NCBI RefSeq assembly: GCF_000526215.1
Contig: NZ_JAFQ01000004.1
Coordinates: 3,410,001 to 3,474,000, forward strand
DNA from: Nocardia sp. BMG51109
Lineage (GTDB): Bacteria > Actinomycetota > Actinomycetes > Mycobacteriales > Mycobacteriaceae
Reading direction: 5' to 3'
Length of the DNA stretch: 64,000 nucleotides
Both the position numbers and the translations under genes were made by a program. The notes under the pieces are model-generated. The model was not told the origin of the DNA. It was given only the letters and a program-made list of their open reading frames with translations, and ran no database searches. Below are positions 50,281-59,292 of the stretch, piece by piece (position 1 is the stretch's first letter; each line of letters opens with the position of its first letter).

Positions 50281-50726
50281 GCGCGGGATTCCCTTTCCTC
50301 GGCGTCGAGCCGGTCCAGTCCGGTGCGGATGGCGGCCGCGGCGGCCTCCGGTTCGGGCCCCCGGCGCAGCACGAACCCCCGGGCGACCGTGAGGAGATCG
50401 CCGCGGCGGCGCGGCACCACGTGCAGATGGACGTGATGCACCGTCTGGAACGCCGACTTGCCGTCGTTGAGTAGCAGATTCGCGCCGTCGGCGCCGAGAT
50501 CGCTGCGGCGCAACGCCTTCGCGAGGCGGTGCCCCAGGGTGAAGATACGGGCGCCGAGCTCGTGGTCGAGATCGTCCAGGTTCGTCGCGTGCGGCTTGGG
50601 TATCACCAGCGTGTGCCCGCGGGCGATGGGCCGGATGTCCAGGAACGCGCACAGGGTCTCGTCCTCGTAGACCCGGTGCGCCGGTGCGGTGCCCGCGACG
50701 ATCCGGCAGAAGATGCAGCCACTCAC
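50277..50726 (-). CDS. HIT-family hydrolase
   Basis: 149 residues: N-terminal zinc-type CIFCRIVAG, DIRPIARGHTLVIPKPHATN, and the histidine triad HHVHLHVVPRRRGD. HIT proteins hydrolyse nucleoside phosphoramidates or dinucleoside polyphosphates. TAATGT (minus strand, 50739-50734) lies 7 nt before GTG 50726: leaderless, choosing this start over longer frames. First gene of the HIT-DinB-PepE operon. Confidence 0.88.
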   Translation of the reverse strand: MSGCIFCRIVAGTAPAHRVYEDETLCAFLDIRPIARGHTLVIPKPHATNLDDLDHELGARIFTLGHRLAKALRRSDLGADGANLLLNDGKSAFQTVHHVHLHVVPRRRGDLLTVARGFVLRRGPEPEAAAAAIRTGLDRLDAEERESRA

Positions 50727-51028
50727 ACGGCCGACATTACGGCGTACGAGTGGTCCGCGACACCCCCGCCGACGCGACCGGCGGCCACCGCCGGGCGGTC
50801 GCCGACCCGGACGGTTCTCCTGCGCGAGGCCCCCTACGACTCCGGCAATTCGGAGGAATCTCACCCAACCATGTGACGTTGATCTCGGCTACGCTCACGG
50901 CGGGCCGGGTACAGTTGCGAAGATTCTCACGAACCTACTGCACAGTAAGTTCCGGATCGCCCGACCGGTCACAGCGGCTCACCATGGGTGCGGGGGCCAG
51001 CTGCCACCACGAGTAAGGAAGTTGACCT
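50727..51028. other. Promoter region between HIT and pntAa, no gene seen
   Basis: About 300 bp between divergent genes. It should hold both promoters. No convincing inverted repeat or riboswitch-like structure was noticed. Confidence 0.5.
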
Positions 51029-52204
51029 GTGGAGACAACGCAAAGCGCAGACGCGGACGCGCCGCGCGGGACGTCTGTCGGAGTCGTGCGCGAAACCGGC
51101 GCCGGCGAACGACGCGTCGCGTTGGTGCCGAAGATCATTCCCGTCCTGCAGAAGCTGGGGGTGCAGGTGATCGTCGAGTCCGGGGCCGGGCTCGGCGCGC
51201 TGATCCCCGACGATGCCTACGTCGACGCGGGCGCCACCCTCGGCGATCCGTGGTCGGCGGAGGTCGTCGTGAAGGTCGCCCCGCCCGACGACGCGGAGAT
51301 CGCGAAGCTGTCCGCCGGGCAGACGCTGATCGGTTTCCTGGCGCCCCGCAACGCCGACAACAAGATCGGCGCGCTGAAGACGGCGGGCGTGCAGGCGTTC
51401 GCCGTCGAGGCCATTCCGCGTATCTCCCGGGCGCAGGCGATGGACGCGTTGTCCTCGCAGGCGAATGTGTCCGGCTACAAGGCGGTTCTGCTGGCGGCCT
51501 CGGAGTCCACCCGGTTCTTCCCGATGCTGACCACGGCCGCGGGCACGGTGAAGCCGGCGACGACGCTGGTGCTCGGTGTGGGCGTGGCGGGGCTGCAGGC
51601 GCTGGCCACCGCCAAGCGGCTGGGCAGCCGCACGACCGGCTACGACGTGCGGCCGGAGGTCGCCGATCAGGTGCGGTCGGTGGGTGCGCAGTGGCTGGAC
51701 CTGGGGATCGACGCCGCCGGTGCGGGCGGGTACGCCCGCGAGCTCACCGACGAGGAGAAGGATAAGCAGCAGCAGGCGCTGGAGGATGCCATCAAGGGCT
51801 TCGACGTGGTGATCACCACCGCGCTGGTGCCCGGCCGGCCCGCGCCGCGGCTGGTGACCGCCGCGGCGGTGGAGGGCATGAAGCCCGGCAGCGTGATCGT
51901 CGACCTGGCCGGTGAGACCGGCGGCAACTGCGAGCTGACCGAGCCGGGCGAGACCGTGGTCAAGCACCAGGTCACCATCGCCTCGCCGCTGAACCTGCCC
52001 GCGACGATGCCGGAGCACGCCAGCGAGCTGTACTCGAAAAACATTGCCGCGCTGCTGGAATTGATGGTGGTCGACGGCAAGCTGGCACCGGATTTCTCCG
52101 ATCAGGTGCTGGCCGATTCGTGCGTCACCCGCGAGGTGGAGCAGGCTCCGGCGGTGGCCGAGACGGCCGAACCGGCGAGTGAGCCGGAGAAGGAGCAGAG
52201 CTGA
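51029..52204 (+). CDS. pntAa: NAD(P) transhydrogenase subunit alpha part 1
   Basis: 391 residues from GTG 51029, with AAGGAAG upstream. Alanine dehydrogenase/PNT domains: SVGVVRETGAGERRVALVPK, GFLAPRNADNK, VLGVGVAGLQALATAKRLGS (NAD Rossmann), TTALVPGRPAPRLVTAAAVE and VIVDLAGETGGNCELTEPG. This is the soluble NAD(H)-binding dI component of the proton-translocating transhydrogenase, which makes NADPH from NADH at the cost of the proton gradient. It overlaps pntAb by one base (TGATG). Confidence 0.94.
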   Translation: METTQSADADAPRGTSVGVVRETGAGERRVALVPKIIPVLQKLGVQVIVESGAGLGALIPDDAYVDAGATLGDPWSAEVVVKVAPPDDAEIAKLSAGQTLIGFLAPRNADNKIGALKTAGVQAFAVEAIPRISRAQAMDALSSQANVSGYKAVLLAASESTRFFPMLTTAAGTVKPATTLVLGVGVAGLQALATAKRLGSRTTGYDVRPEVADQVRSVGAQWLDLGIDAAGAGGYARELTDEEKDKQQQALEDAIKGFDVVITTALVPGRPAPRLVTAAAVEGMKPGSVIVDLAGETGGNCELTEPGETVVKHQVTIASPLNLPATMPEHASELYSKNIAALLELMVVDGKLAPDFSDQVLADSCVTREVEQAPAVAETAEPASEPEKEQS

Positions 52205-52527
52205 TGTATACCGAACTGCTTGCCAATATCGCGATTCTCGTGCTGTCCGGGTTCGTCGGGTTCGCCGTCATCTCGAAGGTGCCGAATACGCTGCACACCC
52301 CGCTGATGTCGGGGACCAACGCCATTCACGGCATCGTCGTGCTGGGCGCGCTGGTGACGCTGGGCCGGATCGAGCACCCGTCGGTGGCGACCCAGATCAT
52401 CCTGTTCGTCGCCGTGGTCTTCGGAACCCTCAACGTCATCGGCGGTTTCGTGGTGACCGACCGGATGCTCGGCATGTTCAAGACGAAAAAGCCTGCTGCG
52501 GCGGAAGATTCGAAGGCGGGGAAGTAA
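52204..52527 (+). CDS. pntAb: NAD(P) transhydrogenase subunit alpha part 2 (membrane)
   Basis: 107 residues with three or four transmembrane helices: LLANIAILVLSGFVGFAVIS, LMSGTNAIHGIVVLGALVTL and IILFVAVVFGTLNVIGGFVV. This is the N-terminal part of the proton channel (dII). The basic tail is cytoplasmic. It starts within the pntAa stop codon and ends 3 bp before pntB. Confidence 0.93.
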   Translation: MYTELLANIAILVLSGFVGFAVISKVPNTLHTPLMSGTNAIHGIVVLGALVTLGRIEHPSVATQIILFVAVVFGTLNVIGGFVVTDRMLGMFKTKKPAAAEDSKAGK

Positions 52528-52530
52528 CCG

Positions 52531-53943
52531 ATGGACAATCTGGTCAACATCCTCTATATCGTCGCCTTCGCGCTGTTCATCTACGGCCTGATGGGCCTGA
52601 CGGGCCCGAAGACGGCGGTGCGCGGCAACTGGATCGCCGCGGTCGGCATGGGTATCGCGGTGATCGCGACCTTCATCTCGATCCGGGACACGACGAACTG
52701 GATCATCATCATCGCCGGCCTGATCGTCGGTGTGGCACTGGGCGTTCCGCCGGCCAAGTTCACCAAGATGACGGCCATGCCGCAGCTGGTGGCCGCGTTC
52801 AACGGCGTCGGCGGCGGCACGGTCGCGCTGATCGCCTGGTCGGAATTCCTGAACACGCAGGGCTTTTCGCGGATTCACGAGCAGCCGACGGTGCACATCG
52901 TCATCGGCTCGCTGTTCGCGGCGATCATCGGGTCGGTGTCGTTCTGGGGTTCGCTGATCGCGTTCGGCAAGCTGCAGGAGATCCTGCCCGGCCGTCCGAT
53001 CGGCGTCGGAAAACTCCAGCAGCCGTTGAACATTCTGCTGTTCGTCGGTGCGATCGCCGCAGCCGTGGTGATCGGGGTCGGCGCCACCGGTGACGGGGTG
53101 TCGGGCTGGTGGATGGTGCTGGTGCTGGTGCTGGCCGCCGCGCTCGGGCTGATGGTGGTGCTGCCGATCGGCGGCGCCGATATGCCCGTGGTCATCTCGC
53201 TGCTCAACGCGCTCACCGGATTGTCCGCCGCGGCGGCGGGTCTGGCGTTGAACAACACCGCGATGATCGTGGCCGGCATGATCGTCGGCGCGTCCGGTTC
53301 GATCCTGACCAACCTGATGGCGAAGGCGATGAACCGGTCCATCCCGGCGATCGTGGCCGGTGGATTCGGCGGCGGCGGAACGGCTCCCGGTGCCGGTGGC
53401 GGCGAGCAGAAGCAGGCCAAGGCCACCTCCGCGGCCGATGTCGCCATCCAGATGGCCTACGCCAACCAGGTCATCGTGGTGCCCGGTTACGGCATGGCCG
53501 TCGCGCAGGCCCAGCACGCGGTCAAGGAGATGGCGAACCTGTTGGAGGGCAAGGGCGTCGAGGTCAAGTACGCCATCCACCCGGTGGCCGGCCGGATGCC
53601 CGGGCATATGAACGTGCTGCTGGCCGAGGCCGAGGTCTCCTACGACGCGCTCAAGGAGATGGACGAGATCAACGGCGAGTTCTCGCGCACCGACGTGGCC
53701 CTGGTGATCGGCGCCAACGACGTCACCAATCCGGCCGCGCGCGAGGATTCCGCCAGCCCGATCTACGGCATGCCGGTGCTCAATGTCGATCAGGCGCACA
53801 ATGTGATCGTGCTGAAGCGGTCGATGAACAGTGGTTTCGCCGGTATCGACAACCCGCTGTTCTACGCCGACCACACCTCGATGCTGTTCGGGGACGCCAA
53901 GAAGTCCGTCGGATCGGTCACCGAGGAACTCAAGGCGCTGTAG
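52531..53943 (+). CDS. pntB: NAD(P) transhydrogenase subunit beta
   Basis: 470 residues: about eight transmembrane helices (channel part; MTAMPQLVAAFNGVGGGTVA is conserved), then the NADP(H)-binding dIII domain, VIVVPGYGMAVAQAQHAVKE (nucleotide motif GYGMAV), AIHPVAGRMPGHMNVLLAEA and LVIGANDVTNPAARED, ending KSVGSVTEELKAL. Together with PntAa and PntAb it forms the full enzyme in the inner membrane. A long hairpin follows. Confidence 0.95.
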   Translation: MDNLVNILYIVAFALFIYGLMGLTGPKTAVRGNWIAAVGMGIAVIATFISIRDTTNWIIIIAGLIVGVALGVPPAKFTKMTAMPQLVAAFNGVGGGTVALIAWSEFLNTQGFSRIHEQPTVHIVIGSLFAAIIGSVSFWGSLIAFGKLQEILPGRPIGVGKLQQPLNILLFVGAIAAAVVIGVGATGDGVSGWWMVLVLVLAAALGLMVVLPIGGADMPVVISLLNALTGLSAAAAGLALNNTAMIVAGMIVGASGSILTNLMAKAMNRSIPAIVAGGFGGGGTAPGAGGGEQKQAKATSAADVAIQMAYANQVIVVPGYGMAVAQAQHAVKEMANLLEGKGVEVKYAIHPVAGRMPGHMNVLLAEAEVSYDALKEMDEINGEFSRTDVALVIGANDVTNPAAREDSASPIYGMPVLNVDQAHNVIVLKRSMNSGFAGIDNPLFYADHTSMLFGDAKKSVGSVTEELKAL

Positions 53944-53960
53944 CGGTCTTACGCCATCGG

Positions 53961-54000
53961 ATGCCGTGTGCGGCCGGAATGTACCGGTCGCGCACGGCAT
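53961..54000 (+). terminator. Strong terminator hairpin after pntB
   Basis: ATGCCGTGTGCG pairs with CGCGCACGGCAT (one mismatch), and inside it CCGG pairs with CCGG around a 6-nt loop, giving about 16-17 bp of stem 18 bp after the stop. Confidence 0.75.
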
Positions 54001-54219
54001 TCGGCGTACGGGGCCGAATGCCCTCCCGGTGCGGGTGCGCCGCCGTCCGGTGTCGAGGTCGTCCAGGTTTGCCGCCCCGCGTCGGAGCGGCGATCGGGCA
54101 CCTTCGCCGACAGGCCCTCGAGGGCGCAGTCGGCCGGGGCACTCCGGTCCGTACTACGCTGACCGAGTGCGGAATTCCTCCGTGGCGAGGGCTCGTCGCG
54201 GTAACCGAGAGGTGTGGGT

Positions 54220-54540
54220 GTGACAGGGCGCGAGAAGTTCGAGTTGCCGGTGCCGGTGGACGATTCGCTGGTCTACGGCGCACCACATCAGACGGCCGAC
54301 GGGTCCACGGTCATCACCGTCTCCCGCCCCGGACTGTTCCGGCCGGGCCAGCGGCCGGTCGGGGTGTTCGTCGTGCACGAGGGCAAGGCGACCTGGACCG
54401 CCGCCGACGACAGCACCCGCATCGCGCTGCTCGCGGTGCTGACCGGCTTCGTCTCGGCCGCCGCGATCGCCCTCGCCGTGCTGCGCCGGCCGCCGTGGCC
54501 GGACATGTCCTTCCACAGGACCGAGGTCTACACCGGCTGA
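54220..54540 (+). CDS. Small single-pass membrane protein, hypothetical
   Basis: 106 residues from GTG 54220, preceded by GAGAGG (54207-54212); GTG 54214 is an alternative. N-terminal ~70 residues are beta-rich and soluble (FELPVPVDDSLVYGAPHQTA, STVITVSRPGLFRPGQRPVG), then one transmembrane helix (IALLAVLTGFVSAAAIALAV) and a short tail. No family is recognised. It is convergent with the L7/L12-like gene. Confidence 0.7.
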   Translation: MTGREKFELPVPVDDSLVYGAPHQTADGSTVITVSRPGLFRPGQRPVGVFVVHEGKATWTAADDSTRIALLAVLTGFVSAAAIALAVLRRPPWPDMSFHRTEVYTG

Positions 54541-54561
54541 GGTCCCGGCTCCGGCAGTTCA

Positions 54562-54810
54562 CTACCTGCGCTCCATCGCCTCGACGGCCGCCTTCGCCTC
54601 CTTCAGGGAGACAGCGGGATTCAGCTCGCGGTAGACCTTGATCGCCTGGATCTTCTTGCCGCGCGCGAGGAGATCCTCGATCTCGGCGGTCCGGGCGCCG
54701 TCGAGCACGGGTGTGCCGGGTTGCGGCGCGGGAGCATCGGGGATCTGCAGGTGACGCATGATCGCGTCGAGCTTGCGCTCGAGGCGATCGAGGCGGCGGT
54801 CGGCGAACAT
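54562..54810 (-). CDS. Small protein with a ribosomal L7/L12-like C-terminal domain
   Basis: 82 residues. N-terminal coiled segment (RRLDRLERKLDAIMRHL) and C-terminal LLARGKKIQAIKVYRELNPA VSLKEAKAAVEAME, the helix-loop-helix pattern of the L7/L12 C-terminal domain (KxxAIKxxRE...LKEAKxxVE). Such small proteins are common in actinobacteria and may bind GTPases or the ribosome stalk partners; the function is unknown. TACAGT (minus strand, 54823-54818) lies 7 nt before ATG 54810: leaderless. Confidence 0.82.
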   Translation of the reverse strand: MFADRRLDRLERKLDAIMRHLQIPDAPAPQPGTPVLDGARTAEIEDLLARGKKIQAIKVYRELNPAVSLKEAKAAVEAMERR

Positions 54811-54878
54811 CGCACGCACTGTAGCGGGCGGGACCGGTCGGCGCCGGACCGGTCCCGCCGCGGCTCATGTGGTCTCGC

Positions 54879-55667
54879 TCATGCGGTCTTCAGCGTGCCG
54901 CCGTCGATGACGTAGTCGGAGCCGACGATATTGGCGGCCCTGGGCGAGGCGAGGAAGGCGATCACCGCCGCGACCTCCTCGGGCTCGGAGATCCGGCCGG
55001 AGGCGGCGCCGAACTGCTCGGCGATGTTCGCCAGCAGCGTCTCGTGCGAAACACCCGCTGCCTCGGCGACTTTGGCGCCGAAACCGCGCGGGTCGCGCCA
55101 CAGCGGGGTGCCGACCACACCCGGCGATACCGTGTTGACCCGAACGCCGCGCGGCCCGAACTCCTCGCTGAGCCGCTTGCCGAGCGCGGTGAGGGCCGCC
55201 TTGGCCTCGCTGTAGCCGGTCGGCCCAGGTCCCGGTAGATGCGCGTTGATCGAGGAGACGTTCACGATCGCGCCGCGCCGTTCCAGCAGACTCGGCAGCG
55301 CGGCCCTGGTCGCCCGGACCGCGCTGAACAGGTTGAGGTCGAGCATGTTTCGCCACTGCTCGTCGGTGATGTCCTGGAATCCGCCGAGCCGCATGCGATC
55401 CGCGTCGCCGCCGCCGACATTGTTGACCAGGATATCTATGCCGCCGAGTTCGTCCAGTGCCGTCCGGACCGCCGTTTCGACGCCCTCGGCCGTGCCCAGA
55501 TCGGCGGAAACCGCTGCTACGCTCGCCTTTTCGAGTTCGGGTGTAATCGAGCGCGCGGCGCCGACCACGCGCACGCCCTCGTCGGTCAGCGCCCGCGCGA
55601 CGGCCAGTCCGATGCCGCGGCTCGCGCCGGTCACCAATGCCGTCTTGCCGGTCAGTTCGAGATCCAT
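54879..55667 (-). CDS. Short-chain dehydrogenase/reductase
   Basis: 262 residues: TALVTGASRGIGLAVARALT (TGxxxGIG cofactor site), DILVNNVGGG (NNxG variant), IVNVSSINAH (catalytic Ser) and YSEAK (YxxxK). The end, GSDYVIDGGTLKTA, is typical of classical SDRs. The substrate is unknown. The adjacent upstream TetR gene on the same strand and similar operator-like sites before both suggest that TetR controls it. Confidence 0.88.
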   Translation of the reverse strand: MDLELTGKTALVTGASRGIGLAVARALTDEGVRVVGAARSITPELEKASVAAVSADLGTAEGVETAVRTALDELGGIDILVNNVGGGDADRMRLGGFQDITDEQWRNMLDLNLFSAVRATRAALPSLLERRGAIVNVSSINAHLPGPGPTGYSEAKAALTALGKRLSEEFGPRGVRVNTVSPGVVGTPLWRDPRGFGAKVAEAAGVSHETLLANIAEQFGAASGRISEPEEVAAVIAFLASPRAANIVGSDYVIDGGTLKTA

Positions 55668-55682
55668 GGGATTACCTCTTTC

Positions 55683-55698
55683 TTGAATTAGGGGTCAA
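55683..55698. promoter_or_regulatory. Operator-like site upstream of the SDR gene
   Basis: TTGAATTAGGGGTCAA shares the TTG...GGTCAA frame (10 of 16 positions) with the palindrome before the TetR gene at 56355-56370. Confidence 0.4.
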
Positions 55699-55758
55699 AA
55701 ACTTGAGCAGGGATAAGGGTCGCTCGGGCGGCACGTGGTCTGGGGGTATTCGGTGTGT

Positions 55759-56334
55759 CTAGAGGGCGTTCAGTGCGGTATCGATGATTCGGTGCAGCTC
55801 GGGGGTGTCGTAGGTCTTGGCCATGACGCGCAGGCCGACGATGGTGTTCATCAGGAATTCCGCCGTGGCCCGCGGGTCGGCGGCGCGGTCCACGTCACCG
55901 TCGCGGTGGCCCTGGTCGATGCGAGCCGTCAGCGCGGCGACGATGTGCTCCTGCATGGCCTGTACGGCGCGGGTGATGTCGGCATCCTCCGCGGCGAATT
56001 CCGTCGCGGTGTTCACAGCCAGGCAACCGCGCCGAACCGGCTGGGCCGCATCGGTATCCACGATGTAGCGCAGATAGGTGCGCACGCACTCGCGGGTGTC
56101 GCCGGGCCGGGACATGAATTCCGTGACCAGCTCCGTCCCCATCCGGTCGTAGCGCTGCAGGACGCGATCGAACAGCTCGCGTTTGCTGCCGAAGGTGTTG
56201 TAGAGGCTGCCCTTTCCGATTCCGGTGCACTCGGCCAGTTGGGCCGGTGAGGTGTTGGCGTATCCGTGGGTCCAGAAGGCCTGCATCGCAAGATCGATCA
56301 CCGTGTCGGGTTCGAAATTGCGCGGCCTGGCCAT
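55759..56334 (-). CDS. TetR-family regulator upstream of the SDR gene
   Basis: 191 residues: VIDLAMQAFWTHGYANTSPA, QLAECTGIGKGSLYNTFGSK (helix-turn-helix) and a C-terminal TetR_C_YxaF-like domain with VRRGCLAVNTATEFAAEDAD, the subgroup that often controls an adjacent oxidoreductase or efflux gene. Its promoter is unusually clear: TTGACC (minus strand 56370-56365), 17-bp spacer, TATCGT (56347-56342), then 7 nt to ATG 56334, so it is leaderless. The -35 lies inside a palindrome, implying autorepression. Confidence 0.88.
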   Translation of the reverse strand: MARPRNFEPDTVIDLAMQAFWTHGYANTSPAQLAECTGIGKGSLYNTFGSKRELFDRVLQRYDRMGTELVTEFMSRPGDTRECVRTYLRYIVDTDAAQPVRRGCLAVNTATEFAAEDADITRAVQAMQEHIVAALTARIDQGHRDGDVDRAADPRATAEFLMNTIVGLRVMAKTYDTPELHRIIDTALNAL

Positions 56335-56354
56335 GGGAGGAACGATACGTGTTT

Positions 56355-56370
56355 TTGTCCTTAAGGTCAA
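56355..56370. promoter_or_regulatory. Palindromic operator overlapping the -35 of the TetR gene
   Basis: TTGTCCTTAAGGTCAA has a perfect CCTTAAGG core and one mismatched outer pair. It covers the -35 hexamer TTGACC read on the minus strand. Confidence 0.65.
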
Positions 56371-57680
56371 GAACTCGAGCGGGTGACGGCCGGGCGGTCG
56401 TCGGCCACGATCCTCGCGAAGTAGGCGGTCAGCAGGACCAGGACGAGCGGGAAGAGCAGGGCGACCGTCAGCGAGGTGGGCTTGGACAACCATCCGATGA
56501 CCGACGGACCGGCGAGGAAGCCGAGGTATCCCAGGCCGAACACCCGGGACATATCGGTCGCGGCGTTGGCGGTGCCGATATTGCCCGCGGCGCTGAAGAT
56601 CTGGGGAACACCACCGGAGAGGCCGATACCCATCAGCGCCCAGCCGAACAGCGACGGGGCCAGCCACGGCGAGGCGATGACCAGAATCAGCCCGGCGGCG
56701 GCGAGCACCGACCCCCAGCGCACGACCGCGACCGGGCCGAAGCGCCCGCTGACCCGGTCCGCGGCGAACCGCCCGATAGTCATCGTGGTGGAGAACGCGC
56801 CGAACGCCAGGGCGGCCGTCGCCTGGTCCGCACCCAGATGCTCCCGCAGCTGCAGCGCACTCCAGTCGTTGGCCACCCCCTCGGTCATCAACAGCGCGAA
56901 CGAGATCGCCGCCAACGCCATCACCCGCCGCGACGCCGATCCCTTGTCCCGCCCCTCGGACACCGGTATTCCGCCCTGCGCACCGGGGCACTGCCCGCCC
57001 GCGGCTTGTGCGTCGGTGGGCCGGTCACCGGGGTTCTGCGCGCCCGCCGTCCGTGCGCCGCCGGCCGGTGAGTCTGCGTTCTCCGTGCCTACGGAGCGCG
57101 CGGGCCGGGTATGTGGCAGCAAGCGGGGTGCGCACAGGGCCGCGACGACCAGGCCGAGGACGGCCGCGGCCGCGAGGGTTACCCGGATATCCCAGCCGCT
57201 GCGCAGTGCCGCCGCGCCCGCGAGCGACCCGAGCAGGCCGCCGCAGGAGAACAGTGCGTGGAACGCGGACATGATCGGGCGCGGGTACTCCCGTTCCACC
57301 TGCACCGCCTGGGCGTTCATCGAGACGTCCAGCGCGCCGTTGCCGAATCCGAAGACCGCCAGCGCCAGGGCCAGCGGCACCGGGCCGGTCGCGGACCCGG
57401 GGCCGAGGACCGCGAGCGACAGCCAGCAGGCCGCGCCGGCCACCAGCGCACGGCTGCCGAAACGGTCGGCCAGCGGACCGGCGGCCTGCATCCCCACGAT
57501 GCCGCTGCCGGCCATGAGCAGGATCAGCATGCCCAGCATCGCGTGGGACACACCGGTGCGCTCGGTGATGGCCGGGATGTGCACGACCCACATGGCGGCC
57601 AGAAACCCGTTGAGCCCGAACACCGCGAAGACCGCGGCCCGCGCCATCCGGATCGGGGGAGCAAGCATCGAAGCAGCCAT
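56367..57680 (-). CDS. MFS transporter
   Basis: 437 residues, 12 transmembrane helices in two halves joined by a long Gly/Ala/Pro-rich cytoplasmic loop (SPAGGARTAGAQNPGDRPTD...). Motifs: GPLADRFGSRALVAG (motif A), FGFGNGALDVSMNAQAVQVE, resembling the FucP/YbjJ-like inner-membrane transporter group, and FAADRVSGRFGPVAV in the second half. TACCGT (minus strand, 57693-57688) lies 7 nt before ATG 57680: leaderless, and preferable to ATG 57704. The substrate is unknown. It is divergent from the AraC regulator gene. Confidence 0.85.
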   Translation of the reverse strand: MAASMLAPPIRMARAAVFAVFGLNGFLAAMWVVHIPAITERTGVSHAMLGMLILLMAGSGIVGMQAAGPLADRFGSRALVAGAACWLSLAVLGPGSATGPVPLALALAVFGFGNGALDVSMNAQAVQVEREYPRPIMSAFHALFSCGGLLGSLAGAAALRSGWDIRVTLAAAAVLGLVVAALCAPRLLPHTRPARSVGTENADSPAGGARTAGAQNPGDRPTDAQAAGGQCPGAQGGIPVSEGRDKGSASRRVMALAAISFALLMTEGVANDWSALQLREHLGADQATAALAFGAFSTTMTIGRFAADRVSGRFGPVAVVRWGSVLAAAGLILVIASPWLAPSLFGWALMGIGLSGGVPQIFSAAGNIGTANAATDMSRVFGLGYLGFLAGPSVIGWLSKPTSLTVALLFPLVLVLLTAYFARIVADDRPAVTRSSS

Positions 57681-57880
57681 TGACTCGACGGTACCGGCCG
57701 CCATGGCCGGTAGCTCCCCGTTACCCCCTGCCGCCCGCGGCCTCGTCGACGTGGCCGGCCGGGATCCGAATCTTGCCGGTTTTCAACCGGTTTCGACTCG
57801 ATTCTAGTCCGGGGCACCGACAAGTTCCGGCCCACAAAAACAGGGTTGAAGAGGGTGGGGGCATCTGCCAAGGTTTGAGG

Positions 57881-58912
57881 GTGGATCCGCTGGAAAGCCT
57901 GCTCGAGAGTCCGCGGGCGCGCGGGGCCTTCGTCATGCGCACGCTGCTGGATCCCCCGTGGTCGCTGCGCATCCGCGACGAGTCACCGCTGACGGTGGTC
58001 GCGGTGGTGCGCGGCAGCGGCTGGATCGTTCCCGACCCGAATGGTGGCGCGCCGCCGGAGCCCGGGCAACCGTCCCCGGTTTCGTCGGGTGGCGCGGATT
58101 CGCCCCGGCGGCTGCGCGAGGGCGATGTGGCGATCATTCGCGGGCCCGGCCACTACACCGTCGCCGACGACCCGGCGACCGCGCCGCAGGTGTACATCGA
58201 CCCCGGCCAGGTGACCACCACGGCGGCGGGCGAGGTGCTCTGCGAGACATGGAGTCTGGGCGTGCGCAGCTGGGGCACCGACCCGGACGCCGCCACCATG
58301 CTGGTCACCGGCAGCTACGAGCACGAGAGCGCCACCGGCCACCGCCTGCTGCGGGCGCTGCCCCCGCTGATCGTGCTGCCGCGCGCCGAACTGGACAGCC
58401 CGGTGCTGGACCTGCTGGTCGAGGAGAGCGCCAAGGATCGTCCCGCGCAGGGCGCCATGCTCGACCGCCTGCTGGATCTGCTGCTCATCGCGACTCTGCG
58501 CGCCTGGTTCGCCCGCAACGACGCCCCGCCCTGGTACCGCGCCCACGCCGATCCGCTGGTCGGCAAGGCCCTGCGCCTGCTGCAGAACAATCCGGCCCAC
58601 CCGTGGACGGTGACCGCGCTCGCCGCCGAGACCGGGATGTCGCGGGCGGCGCTGGCCCGGCGCTTCACCGGCCTGGTCGGCGAGCCTCCGATGGCCTTCC
58701 TCGCCGACTGGCGCCTGTCCCTGGCCGCCGACCTCCTGCACGGCTCCGACGCCACCGTCGAATCCATTGCCCACCGGGTCGGATACGGCAGCGCCTTCGC
58801 CCTGAGCACCGCCTTCAAGCGCCACTTCGGGCTGAGCCCGCGTGAACATCGACGGAGGTCGACGCCGCCAGCGGCGGAAAGCAGTGTGCCCCGGGCTTTT
58901 TCCGGGTGGTGA
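57881..58912 (+). CDS. AraC-family transcriptional regulator (cupin type)
   Basis: 343 residues from GTG 57881. N-terminal Cupin_6 sensor domain (SLLESPRARGAFVMRTLLDP PWSLRIRDESPLTV, EGDVAIIRGPGHYTV) and a C-terminal pair of helix-turn-helix motifs (WTVTALAAETGMSRAALARR, ESIAHRVGYGSAFALSTAFK RHFGLSPREHRR). CAAGGT preceded by TGC (57869-57874) lies 6 nt before the GTG: leaderless. Its divergent neighbour, an MFS transporter, is the likely target. Confidence 0.88.
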   Translation: MDPLESLLESPRARGAFVMRTLLDPPWSLRIRDESPLTVVAVVRGSGWIVPDPNGGAPPEPGQPSPVSSGGADSPRRLREGDVAIIRGPGHYTVADDPATAPQVYIDPGQVTTTAAGEVLCETWSLGVRSWGTDPDAATMLVTGSYEHESATGHRLLRALPPLIVLPRAELDSPVLDLLVEESAKDRPAQGAMLDRLLDLLLIATLRAWFARNDAPPWYRAHADPLVGKALRLLQNNPAHPWTVTALAAETGMSRAALARRFTGLVGEPPMAFLADWRLSLAADLLHGSDATVESIAHRVGYGSAFALSTAFKRHFGLSPREHRRRSTPPAAESSVPRAFSGW

Positions 58913-59292
58913 CGGCCCTGGGCGATATTCGAGGCCGAGCCGGTATCCGTCCGCGCGATCACGCGGGTTCCACCGTCCCGGTTGTGACGGTGTTTCGTCT
59001 GCGCCCCCGGCGGTTCCGTCGCGGCGAGGTCGTCGGCTCCCGCGGGTGTGGCGGCGAAGGGTGCGGGGGAATGCCACTCGGCAGGCACCGGTCGGCGACG
59101 ACCGTGCTCGCAGCCGACCGATAGAGCGGCGCGGTTCCCGACTGCTCAGGGCGGAATACCGCGGCGACTGTGCCGTTACCGACCGAGCGGAGCTTCTCGG
59201 CGGGTGCGGCTCGCCGGCTGCCCGGGGTCGCATTCGCGTCGTCGGCTCCGGGCGGCGATCATCCGGGCGGGCGGCTGACTATTGTCGGCGTG
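58913..59292. other. Intergenic region, no gene seen
   Basis: About 380 bp between the AraC and thioesterase genes. Open frames here are arginine/glycine-rich and lack family signatures. The promoter of the thioesterase gene lies at its right end (TATTGT, 59280-59285). Confidence 0.5.

Noticed and set aside
58906..59124. A 72-codon plus-strand frame after the AraC gene
   Set aside because: Arg/Gly-rich, no ribosome binding site, and no family resemblance.
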